DNA of 12,427 bases from Actinomycetes bacterium (lineage in GTDB: Bacteria; Actinomycetota; Acidimicrobiia; Acidimicrobiales; Microtrichaceae). Shown here in pieces: positions 1-7,807 of the stretch. Both the position numbers and the translations under genes were made by a program. Numbering within the stretch: the stretch's first letter is position 1; each line of letters opens with the position of its first letter. The notes beneath the pieces are model-generated. The model worked only from the letters and a program-made list of their open reading frames with translations. It made no database searches and was not told where the DNA came from. The DNA is taken from contig JAEXGP010000181.1 of NCBI GenBank assembly GCA_023450775.1, forward strand, positions 1 through 12,427, read 5' to 3'.

Positions 1-1
1 G

Positions 2-1006
2 CTACGCCCCGTGCAGCGCGGCCACCAGCTCCGAGAGCAGGTCGTCGCCCATGGCGTACGGCATGTAGATGCACACACGGGAGCAGTGCCCGGCGTACCG
101 GCGCCGCACCTGCTCGGCCACCTCCGACGGCGTGCCCCGCACCGCGACCGTGGCCAGCAGCTCGTCGTCGATCAGCTCGCCGAGGGCGTCCCAGCGGCCG
201 TCCCGCGTCATCCGCTGGGCCTGCGGCTGGAGCTCGCCGCGAGCGGCCAGCTCGAACACCGGGCGGTACGACGGCGTGGACACGTAGAAGCCGAGCAGGG
301 CCCGGCACCCGGCGTCGGCGGCCGCCTGCTCCTCCGGGTTCCGCCCGCAGCACACGATCAGCTCGGGCAGGACCTCCAGCGGGCCGAGCCGTTCGCTGCG
401 GTCCTCGAGCCCCCGCTCCACCGCCGGCAGCGTCCACTCCTGGAAGAACCGCTCCGAGGTCACCGGCATGACCGCGAGCGAGTCGGCCACCTCGGCCGCG
501 AGCGCGGTCAGTCGAGGTCCCAGCGCACCGACCGCCAGGCGCGGCGGCCCGACGGGATGCGGCTGCGGGGAGAACATCGGCGACATCTTCGTGTGGGTCC
601 GGAACGGGCCCCGGTGGTCGAGCGGCTCGCCGTGCTGCCACGTGCGGAACACCGCCCGCACCGCCTCGACCGTGTCGCGCATGCGCTCGACCGGCCGCTC
701 GAACTCCACGCCGAAGCGCCGCTCGATGTGCGGGCGGACCTGCGTGCCGAGACCCAGCGTGCAGCGGCCGCCGGACAGCACGTGCAGGTCCCACGCGGCG
801 TGCGCCATGTGCACGGCGTTGCGCGGGAACGCGATCGCCACGTTCGTCATGACCGACAGGTCGGTGGCCTGCGCGGCCAACGCGAGCGGGATGAACACGT
901 CGTGGGGACCCTCGAACGTGAAGACCCCGTCGACACCGGCCGCCTCCAGCCGGCGGGCCTCGTCGGCGGCCTCGGTCAGTCCGTAGACGGCGGCGAGCAC
1001 CTGCAT
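2..1006 (-). CDS. F420-dependent LLM-class oxidoreductase (luciferase-like)
   Basis: 334 aa, complete, ATG start. The sequence has the bacterial luciferase-like TIM-barrel pattern: an N-terminal strand followed by EAAGVDGVFTFEGPHD (about 21-36), a conserved barrel core with LSGGRCTLGLGTQV (77-90), the RFGVEFERPVERMRDTVEAV helix (98-117) and a late GTPSEVAEQVRRRY segment (291-304). These are hallmarks of actinobacterial F420-dependent oxidoreductases of the type often annotated as TIGR03617. Such enzymes use reduced F420 (less often FMNH2) for hydride transfer in the cytoplasm; the substrate cannot be read from sequence. The start is supported by an AGGA box about 9 nt upstream. The gene follows the TetR gene on the same strand after 72 bp, so both are probably co-transcribed and this may be a target of that regulator. 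The family call is firm; cofactor and reaction are inferred. Confidence 0.9.
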   Translation of the reverse strand: MQVLAAVYGLTEAADEARRLEAAGVDGVFTFEGPHDVFIPLALAAQATDLSVMTNVAIAFPRNAVHMAHAAWDLHVLSGGRCTLGLGTQVRPHIERRFGVEFERPVERMRDTVEAVRAVFRTWQHGEPLDHRGPFRTHTKMSPMFSPQPHPVGPPRLAVGALGPRLTALAAEVADSLAVMPVTSERFFQEWTLPAVERGLEDRSERLGPLEVLPELIVCCGRNPEEQAAADAGCRALLGFYVSTPSYRPVFELAARGELQPQAQRMTRDGRWDALGELIDDELLATVAVRGTPSEVAEQVRRRYAGHCSRVCIYMPYAMGDDLLSELVAALHGA

Positions 1007-1050
1007 GGGCGCACATCCTGCCAGGACTCCATCTCCGCTCCCGGCCGCCG

Positions 1051-1085
1051 AGGCCAGGCCAGGTCAGGTCAGGTCAGGTCAGGTC
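1051..1085. repeat. 5-bp tandem repeat (7 units) in the TetR-LLM gap
   Basis: Seven adjacent 5-bp units: two AGGCC followed by five AGGTC on the plus strand, read as GACCT/GGCCT on the minus strand. The run starts inside the TetR stop region (stop at 1079-1081) and lies in the leader of the LLM oxidoreductase gene. Because the TetR stop lies in the first unit transcribed, copy-number change would alter the intergenic spacing and not the protein. It looks like a simple slipped-strand repeat. Confidence 0.85.
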
Positions 1086-1624
1086 CGGGCGACCAGCGCG
1101 GCGCCCAGCATGTCCACCAGGACGTCGAAGTCGCGGTCGAGCTGGGCCCGCGACTGGCCCTCGAACCGACCGGACACCTCGGACGCCGCGAACCCCAGCA
1201 CCGCCGTGCTGATGAGCCGCTCGAGCTGGGCCGACTCCGCCGCGGCGATGCCGGCCTGCTCCAGCAGCTCGCAGACCCGGTCGCGGGCCCGCCGGGCCGC
1301 CGGCGTGGTGGCCGGCAGCTGCAGCAGCAACGGGAACACCGTGGGATGACGGCGGGCCAGCGACCGCAGGCCGCGGCCCATGGCCACCAGCTGGTCCTGC
1401 CACGGCGTGCCCGCCGGCGGGATGGGCACCTCGTCCAGCAGGCGCTCGACCACGCCGTCGAGCAGGTCCCGCTTGTTCTCGACGTGGCGGTACAGCGCCA
1501 TCGGCGTCACGCCCAGACGGGCGGCGACGGCCTGCATGGTCACGGCGTCGACGCCGCCCTCGTCGGCCAGCGCCAGGCTGGCGTCGAGCACCGCGGTGCG
1601 GTCGATGCGGGCGGGTCGGGCCAT
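1079..1624 (-). CDS. TetR/AcrR-family transcriptional regulator
   Basis: 181 aa. The N-terminus (IDRTAVLDASLALADEGG, 7-24) and the helix-turn-helix VTMQAVAARLGVTPMALYRHVENKRDLL (28-55) are classic TetR DNA-binding features, with the recognition helix about 40-47. The rest (about 60-181) is an all-helical ligand-binding and dimerisation domain with no recognisable ligand signature. The reading frame stays open far upstream, but the TetR homology begins at this ATG and a TACGGT -10-like box lies exactly 6 nt before it, so I start there and expect a leaderless transcript. It is divergent from the ATP-grasp gene (57 bp between starts) and followed by the LLM oxidoreductase, so it most likely represses itself and one or both neighbours through the inverted repeat at 1647-1674. 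The inducer is unknown. Confidence 0.93.
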   Translation of the reverse strand: MARPARIDRTAVLDASLALADEGGVDAVTMQAVAARLGVTPMALYRHVENKRDLLDGVVERLLDEVPIPPAGTPWQDQLVAMGRGLRSLARRHPTVFPLLLQLPATTPAARRARDRVCELLEQAGIAAAESAQLERLISTAVLGFAASEVSGRFEGQSRAQLDRDFDVLVDMLGAALVART

Positions 1625-1630
1625 CCGCCC

Positions 1631-1636
1631 ACCGTA
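1631..1636 (-). promoter_or_regulatory. Putative -10 box of the TetR gene (leaderless start)
   Basis: The minus strand reads TACGGT, matching TAnnnT, with 6 nt (GGGCGG) before the ATG at 1624. This spacing would place the transcription start at or next to the A of the start codon. No convincing -35 hexamer is visible 17-19 nt upstream. The same arrangement recurs before four other genes here. Confidence 0.45.
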
Positions 1637-1646
1637 GCAATCGTTT

Positions 1647-1674
1647 GTGTATCCCGTATGTTTATGCCATACAC
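1647..1674. promoter_or_regulatory. Inverted-repeat operator candidate for the TetR regulator
   Basis: GTGTAT (1647-1652) and ATACAC (1669-1674) are perfect inverted arms spanning 28 bp, with a few further symmetric pairs inside. A nested GTATG (1656-1660)/CATAC (1668-1672) repeat and the short palindrome TATGcCATA (1663-1671) also occur. The region is notably AT-rich for this window. It lies midway between divergent genes, overlaps the ATP-grasp -10 box, and covers the -35 regions of both genes, which is the usual layout for an autoregulatory TetR operator. The symmetry is seen; protein binding is inferred. Confidence 0.6.
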
Positions 1675-1675
1675 T
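1670..1675 (+). promoter_or_regulatory. Putative -10 box of the ATP-grasp gene (leaderless start)
   Basis: TACACT (TAnnnT) ends 6 nt before the ATG at 1682, which would place +1 at the start codon. It overlaps the right arm of the inverted repeat, so a bound TetR protein would block it. A weak TTGTGT at 1645-1650 is a possible -35, with a long 19-nt spacer. Confidence 0.45.
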
Positions 1676-2900
1676 CATTCGATGGACGCTCACCACATCG
1701 ACCATCCGCTCCGGGTGCTGCTCTCCGAGGGATCCGGCGTCACCTCCCGCCAGGTCGCCGGCCGCCTCCACCGGTTGGGCCACACCGTCGGCGTGCTGTC
1801 GTCCGAGTCGATCGGCCTCACCCGCTTCACGAACGCCGTCCGCCGATGGCACCGCGTCGGTGCGTTCGGTCACCGACCGCTCGGCTGGCTCGAAGAGGCG
1901 GTCGGGGTGTTCCGGACCGAGGGCTACGACGTGCTGCTCCCCACGCAGGAGCAGGTCACCGTCCTGGCATGGGCGCGCGACGCGGGGTGGCTCGACGACG
2001 TGCCCACCGCGGTGCCGCCGTTCGCCTCGCTGCAGGCGGTGCAGGACAAGGTGTCGGCCGAGGCGACGCTGGACCGGCTGGCCATCGCCCGGCCCCCGAC
2101 CATGGTGATCGACCGGGCGGACCTGCTCACGTGGGACCGCTTCCCCGTGTACGTCAAGCTGCCGGTCGCCACCGCGTCGACCGGGGTCCGGCGCCTGGAC
2201 GGTCCGGGCGACGCCCGCGAGACCGCCGCGAGCTGGCCCGACGGCCCCATCGTGGTGCAGGACGCGGTGGATGCGCCGCTCGCCATGGTCCAGTCGGTGT
2301 GGGACGACGGGCGCATGGTGGCGTTCCACGCGAACCTCCGCGCCAGCGAGGGCGTGCGCGGCGGCGCGAGCCACAAGCGGAGCGTGGCGCTCCCGGACGC
2401 CCGGGAGGCGATCGAGCAGCTCGGCCGTTCCCTGGGCTGGCACGGCGGGCTCTCGGCCGACGTGCTCGTCACCGACGCCGGCTCGCTCGTGATCGACGTG
2501 AACCCGCGGTTCGTCGAGCCCGGCAACGCCCTGGCCGCCGGCACCGACCTGACCGCGGCGCTCCTCGACGTGGCGACGGGGTCCCGTCCCGCGACCCTGC
2601 CCGACGGTCGCGCCGACGCGCGGACGCACCAGGTGCTGCTCGCGGTGCTCGGTGCCGCGCAGCACTCCGGCACGCGGCAGGCCGTGGTCCGCGAGCTGTG
2701 GCACGCCGCTCGCCGCACCGGCGGCTACGCCGTCAGCACCGAGGAGCTCACCCCCGTCGCCGGCGACCCGCTCGCCGCGCTCCCCCTGCTCGCAGCGAGC
2801 GCTGCCACGGTCGCCGCGCCCTCCGCCTGGCTCCACTTCGCAGGGACCAGCGTGTCGAACTACGCGATCAGCCCCGACGGATGGAAGGAGCTCTGCTCGC

Positions 2901-4625
<1,725 letters not shown>

Positions 4626-4627
4626 GG

Positions 4628-4635
4628 TTCCCCCC
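4628..4635 (-). promoter_or_regulatory. Purine-rich ribosome-binding site for the D-aminoacylase-like gene
   Basis: The minus strand reads GGGGGGAA, two bases before the GTG at 4625. It supports the GTG start of an operon-internal gene. The spacing is shorter than usual, so the effective pairing is probably in the upstream G run. Confidence 0.5.
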
Positions 4636-4694
4636 GGTGGTCGGTTGTCGATCGGTGGTGATCGTCGATGGTGAGCTTCGGCGCGCTCGACCGG

Positions 4695-5870
4695 TCAGGC
4701 CGGACGCGGCGTGATGAGCTCGACGGCGTTGTCGTGCAGGACCAGGCGCTGGTCGGCGGGCGACAGCTCCTTGACCTCGGGCAGGTAGTCGAGCGGCTGC
4801 GGCATGCCCTCGATGTGGGGCCAGTCCGAACCGAACACCACGCGGTCGGCCCCCATGAGCTCGGTGACCGTGACCACGTCGTCCTCCCAGAACGGGTTGA
4901 TCCAGACCTGCTTGCGGAGGATCTCGACCGGGTCGTCGGGGAAGTAGCCCGCGACCTTCTTGGCCAGCGACCTTGCCTTGCGGAACAGGTCGGGCAGGAA
5001 CTCCGCGCCGTTCTCCACCGAGATGATCCGCAGGTTCGGGTACCGGACGAGGTGGTTCTCGAGGAGCATCGACAGCAGGAAGTCCTTGATGGCCTGCTCG
5101 ATCGCGAAGAACTTGATCGACGGCTTGAACCCGCCGGTGAACGAGGCCGAGAACCCCTCGGGGGCGTAGCCGTTCGAGCTCACGCCGCCGTCGCCGGCGT
5201 GCAGGACCAGGGGCACGCCCGACTCGTTCAACAGTCCCCAGAACCGCGCGTAGCGCTCGTCGAACGGCGACACCCGGCCGAGCACGGTGGTGGGGGCGGC
5301 CGGACGCATGACGAGCAGCCGCGCGCCGGCGTCGAGCGCCCACTGCAGCTCCTCCACCGCCCAGTCGGGATCGGCGAGCGTGAGGTACGGCGCGGCGAAG
5401 ATGCGGTCGCGGTACGCGAAGCCCCAGTCCTCCTCCACCCAGCGGTTGAAGGCGCGGAACATCACGCAGTTGGCCTCGGGGTCCTGCGTCAGCAGCTCCT
5501 CGTAGATCATCCCGAGCGTGGGGAACATCCAGCACGCCTCGAGACCCTGCTGGTCGAGGACCTCGATGCGGGCGTCGCGGTCGCGGTACTCGGGCCGGAT
5601 CGGTTCCCGCTCGGACAGGAACGACAGCGGGTCACGTCCCTCGGGGTTCCCGCGGAAGTAGTCGTGCATGGCGCCGGCCCGGGCGATCGGGTCGAACGTG
5701 GCGTTGGTGACGGCCCGGGACACGCGGCCACCGATCACGTGGTACTTGCGGCCGTCGATGTCGCACCACTGGACCGTCCGCTGGGCCCATGCCGGATCGA
5801 GGTGCCGGGTGAAGGCGTCGAGCGCCTCGTAGTAGTGGTTGTCGGCGTCGATCACCGGATCGTCGTACAC
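4695..5870 (-). CDS. Amidohydrolase 2 family (PF04909-like) metal-dependent hydrolase
   Basis: 391 aa from GTG 5870; an upstream GTG at 5894 would add eight residues. I prefer 5870 because a GAGGGGG box lies 6 nt before it. Numbered from 5894, the barrel motifs are VIDADNHYYE (14-23; Asp18, His20 in place of a full HxH), VPLVLHAGDGG (227-237; His232), RIISVENGAEF (289-299; Glu294 where many relatives have His) and RVVFGSDWPHIEG (351-363; Asp357, His360). This is the ACMSD-related amidohydrolase family, whose members hydrolyse or decarboxylate ring acids and lactone-like compounds in the cytoplasm. The D-x-H first motif is one I associate with actinobacterial members. It sits 46 bp after the membrane-protein gene and 69 bp before the D-aminoacylase-like gene, suggesting an operon. 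Substrate unknown. Confidence 0.88.
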   Translation of the reverse strand: MYDDPVIDADNHYYEALDAFTRHLDPAWAQRTVQWCDIDGRKYHVIGGRVSRAVTNATFDPIARAGAMHDYFRGNPEGRDPLSFLSEREPIRPEYRDRDARIEVLDQQGLEACWMFPTLGMIYEELLTQDPEANCVMFRAFNRWVEEDWGFAYRDRIFAAPYLTLADPDWAVEELQWALDAGARLLVMRPAAPTTVLGRVSPFDERYARFWGLLNESGVPLVLHAGDGGVSSNGYAPEGFSASFTGGFKPSIKFFAIEQAIKDFLLSMLLENHLVRYPNLRIISVENGAEFLPDLFRKARSLAKKVAGYFPDDPVEILRKQVWINPFWEDDVVTVTELMGADRVVFGSDWPHIEGMPQPLDYLPEVKELSPADQRLVLHDNAVELITPRPA

Positions 5871-5876
5871 GCTCGT

Positions 5877-5883
5877 CCCCCTC
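5877..5883 (-). promoter_or_regulatory. Ribosome-binding site that decides the amidohydrolase start
   Basis: The minus strand reads GAGGGGG, separated by 6 nt (ACGAGC) from the GTG at 5870. No comparable site precedes the upstream GTG at 5894, and the box would lie inside the coding region if that start were used. Confidence 0.6.
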
Positions 5884-5916
5884 GGAGTCCCCACCAGCGT
5901 CGCGCGTGCGACGGCG

Positions 5917-7317
5917 TCAGGTCACGGCTGCTGGTGGGGTCCCGCCCGGCACGTCGGGCGCGTCGGCGGCATCCGACGGCTCCGCTGACGCCGCGGCGCC
6001 GGCCTGGTCGGCCCGGGCTGCGGACGCGAGCCCGGCGCGGCCGAGCACCTCGATCACCGCGAGCGCCACGAGCGCACCGAGCGCGATCCAGAGGACCGCG
6101 CCCGCCGAGGGCTGGCCGAGCAGCAGGAACACGCCGAGTGCAGCGATCCCGACCACCACCCGCAGGGCCGTGAGGTTGCGCCCGACGAACGCGGGGACCG
6201 GACCCAGGTCCACGCCGGTGCTGTCCACGCCGCTTCCCGCGGCGCCGAACAGCCGCGCCAGGAAGGCGCGGAACCGCACGGCCGGCCGGCTGGGGCCGGT
6301 GATGAGCGTGGCGACCAGGATCACCAGGCCGACCACGAGCACCATCCGCCCGCTCCCACGGAGGAAGCGCGTGATCGTCGTGAAGAACGCCTCGTTCGCC
6401 GGGATCGACACCCCGGACGGCAGCGCGTCCAGGTACACCATCCGCCCGACGGCCACCGCGACCAGCAGCGCGAACGCGCCGATCACCCAGCCGCTCGCAG
6501 CGCGGACCAGCCCCTTGCGCCGATCCGGCGCGACCAGCACACCCGCGCCGAGAACGAGCAGCGTGAGCCACGGGAGGATGCCCGCCAGGCGGTCGAACAG
6601 ACCGAACGCTGACTGCACCGTTCCGAGCGTGTCGGATTGCAGCAGTTCGAGCTTCACCTCCGGCACGGTGATGCTGCCGACGAACGGCACCCCCGCGTCG
6701 GTGAGGCGCGACTGCACCTCCTTGATCGTGTCGGTGAGGTCGACCGTGACCACGCCCTTCTGGCCGTTGGACACGGTGAGGACGTCGACGACCTGCTGCT
6801 GGGCGATGCGGTTGGCGTCGTCCCACAGCGCCGCGACGCGGTCGCTCGTGACCACCCGGTCGATCACCTGCGTGATCAGCCCCTTGAGCCCGGCGGTGAT
6901 CGGGGCCGCCAGCATGGTCGCCCGATCGGGCAGGACCTGCTGGACCTCGGCCTCCAGGTCGACCTGGTCGTAGATCGCGTTCTCGACGCGGGTCTGGATC
7001 GCCTTCTGGATGGCGGGGTCCCGGATGAGGGGCGACACCGTCTCGACGTAGCGGTCGGTGTCGGTGATCGTCCGGTCGAGCCAGACCGACAGGACCGACA
7101 CCGGCACGAGCAGCGAGCCGACGACGATCAGGATCCAGGACGCGGTCCAGCGGCCCACGTGGCGCGCACGCGGCGGCGCGGCGGTGCCGTCGCCCGAGGA
7201 ACCGTTGAGCTCCTGCTCGAGGCGCGCGTTCTCCTCGCGGAGCCGCGCCAGCTCGGATTCGAGGTCGGCCGCGTCGGCGGCCGGCTCATCCGGTGTGGGG
7301 GCGTCGTCGTCTGCCAT
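5917..7317 (-). CDS. Conserved multi-pass membrane protein with N-terminal coiled coil
   Basis: 466 aa, ATG start; no specific function recognised. Residues 1-20 are acidic and disordered, and ADLESELARLREENARLEQEL (17-37) is a short coiled coil. A transmembrane helix at about 57-80 is followed by a roughly 165-residue extracytoplasmic or soluble segment (81-245) rich in helices (SPLIRDPAIQKAIQTRVENAIYDQVD). Five further helices lie at about 246-263, 274-296, 323-340, 385-401 and 405-426. The tail (430-466) is Ala/Pro/Asp-rich and disordered. This architecture is common in actinobacterial hypothetical membrane proteins. A TAGCGT box 6 nt before the ATG suggests a leaderless transcript, making this the first gene of an operon with the two amidohydrolases. 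A link to their substrate uptake or surface anchoring is speculation. Confidence 0.85.
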   Translation of the reverse strand: MADDDAPTPDEPAADAADLESELARLREENARLEQELNGSSGDGTAAPPRARHVGRWTASWILIVVGSLLVPVSVLSVWLDRTITDTDRYVETVSPLIRDPAIQKAIQTRVENAIYDQVDLEAEVQQVLPDRATMLAAPITAGLKGLITQVIDRVVTSDRVAALWDDANRIAQQQVVDVLTVSNGQKGVVTVDLTDTIKEVQSRLTDAGVPFVGSITVPEVKLELLQSDTLGTVQSAFGLFDRLAGILPWLTLLVLGAGVLVAPDRRKGLVRAASGWVIGAFALLVAVAVGRMVYLDALPSGVSIPANEAFFTTITRFLRGSGRMVLVVGLVILVATLITGPSRPAVRFRAFLARLFGAAGSGVDSTGVDLGPVPAFVGRNLTALRVVVGIAALGVFLLLGQPSAGAVLWIALGALVALAVIEVLGRAGLASAARADQAGAAASAEPSDAADAPDVPGGTPPAAVT

Positions 7318-7323
7318 GACGCG

Positions 7324-7329
7324 ACGCTA
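7324..7329 (-). promoter_or_regulatory. Putative -10 box of the membrane protein/amidohydrolase operon
   Basis: The minus strand reads TAGCGT (TAnnnT), 6 nt before the ATG at 7317, consistent with a leaderless mRNA. No clear -35 element. It lies downstream of the cold-shock terminator, so the operon should have its own promoter. Confidence 0.45.
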
Positions 7330-7381
7330 CCGGCGGGGGTGTCAGGAAGCGCTCACCCTCGGGGCCGGGCCCGGATGCGGC

Positions 7382-7417
7382 GACGGCGGGACCCGACCGG
7401 AGTCGGATCCCGCCGTC
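7382..7417 (-). terminator. Terminator hairpin after the cold-shock gene
   Basis: Two 16-nt arms (7382-7397 and 7402-7417) with a 4-nt loop are complementary at all but one position. That position (7392/7407) is a C-A mismatch in a plus-strand RNA but a G-U wobble in the minus-strand RNA, so the stem is continuous only in the cold-shock transcript. It begins 24 nt after that gene's stop. No U-tract follows, as is frequent for GC-rich actinobacterial terminators. Confidence 0.75.
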
Positions 7418-7441
7418 ACACGACGTTCGTCGATCTCTGAG

Positions 7442-7645
7442 TCAGACCGCGCGGACGTTCTGGGCCTCGTCGCCCTTGCGACCCGGGCCCACCTCGAACT
7501 CGACCTTCTGGCCCTCTTCGAGGTTGCGGTAGCCACTGCCCGCGATCTGGGAGAAGTGCACGAAGATGTCGCCACCCTCGTCGTCACGGCTGATGAAGCC
7601 GTAACCCTTCTCGGAGTTGAAGAACTTGACGGTTCCCGTTGCCAC
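7442..7645 (-). CDS. Cold-shock domain protein (CspA family)
   Basis: 67 aa from a GTG start, the normal length of a single cold-shock domain. RNP1 is KGYGFI (13-18) and RNP2 is DIFVHFS (26-32), with the KFFN start (7-10) and EGQKVEFEV (46-54) of the family. These form a five-strand OB fold that binds single-stranded RNA and DNA, acting as an RNA chaperone or antiterminator in the cytoplasm. The frame runs upstream to an ATG at 7711, but homology starts exactly at VATGTVKFFN, so GTG 7645 is the start. A GGGGAG ribosome-binding site is 14 nt upstream, rather far, and partly within a hairpin. The gene is monocistronic, with its own terminator and a structured leader that may control translation. 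Whether it is cold-induced or constitutive cannot be told. Confidence 0.96.
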   Translation of the reverse strand: MATGTVKFFNSEKGYGFISRDDEGGDIFVHFSQIAGSGYRNLEEGQKVEFEVGPGRKGDEAQNVRAV

Positions 7646-7661
7646 GGTATGACTCGTTTCT

Positions 7662-7676
7662 CCCCGGTGTCCGGGG
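7662..7676 (-). promoter_or_regulatory. Hairpin covering the cold-shock ribosome-binding site
   Basis: A perfect CCCCGG/CCGGGG stem with a 3-nt loop lies 17 nt before the GTG. In the minus-strand RNA the 3' arm CCGGGG supplies the G-rich half of the GGGGAG ribosome-binding site, so folding would partly sequester it. This is a plausible temperature- or protein-sensitive translation control, but unproven. Confidence 0.55.
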
Positions 7677-7688
7677 CCTGATTGCGCA

Positions 7689-7716
7689 ACGGGGCGCCGA
7701 TGATCCGGCACCCCGT
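7689..7716 (-). promoter_or_regulatory. Second leader hairpin of the cold-shock mRNA
   Basis: Arms 7689-7699 and 7706-7716 form an 11-bp stem with a 6-nt loop. The only non-Watson-Crick position (7695/7710) is a G-U pair in the minus-strand RNA and C-A in the plus-strand RNA, again fitting transcription of the cold-shock strand. It sits 12 nt upstream of the ribosome-binding-site hairpin in the leader. Confidence 0.6.
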
Positions 7717-7770
7717 GGACTAGCGGATTGCTTGTCTCTGTTGCGACGCCGGACTTCCGACGACAGGACC

Positions 7771-7776
7771 ACCCTA
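7771..7776 (-). promoter_or_regulatory. Tentative -10 box of the cold-shock gene
   Basis: The minus strand reads TAGGGT (TAnnnT). If used, transcription would begin near 7764 and leave a leader of roughly 120 nt containing both hairpins, similar in scale to known cspA leaders. No -35 consensus is visible; a perfect palindrome covers that region. Confidence 0.3.
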
Positions 7777-7787
7777 CCCCAGAGGCC

Positions 7788-7799
7788 GTCCGATCGGAC
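7788..7799. repeat. Perfect 12-bp palindrome between aminotransferase and cold-shock genes
   Basis: GTCCGATCGGAC is fully self-complementary. It lies 8 bp past the aminotransferase stop and just upstream of the tentative cold-shock promoter. It may be a protein-binding site or part of the aminotransferase 3' end; the stem is short for a terminator. Confidence 0.5.
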
Positions 7800-7807
7800 C
7801 CCGGTGT

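Noticed and set aside
11..1657. Upstream extension of the ATP-grasp frame on the plus strand
   Set aside because: It is antisense to the LLM and TetR genes, and the translated sequence is low-complexity with no conserved motif before 1682.
7646..7711. Longer cold-shock protein starting at ATG 7711
   Set aside because: The added 22 residues are unlike the family, and they would translate the leader hairpins and the ribosome-binding site. Family length fits GTG 7645.
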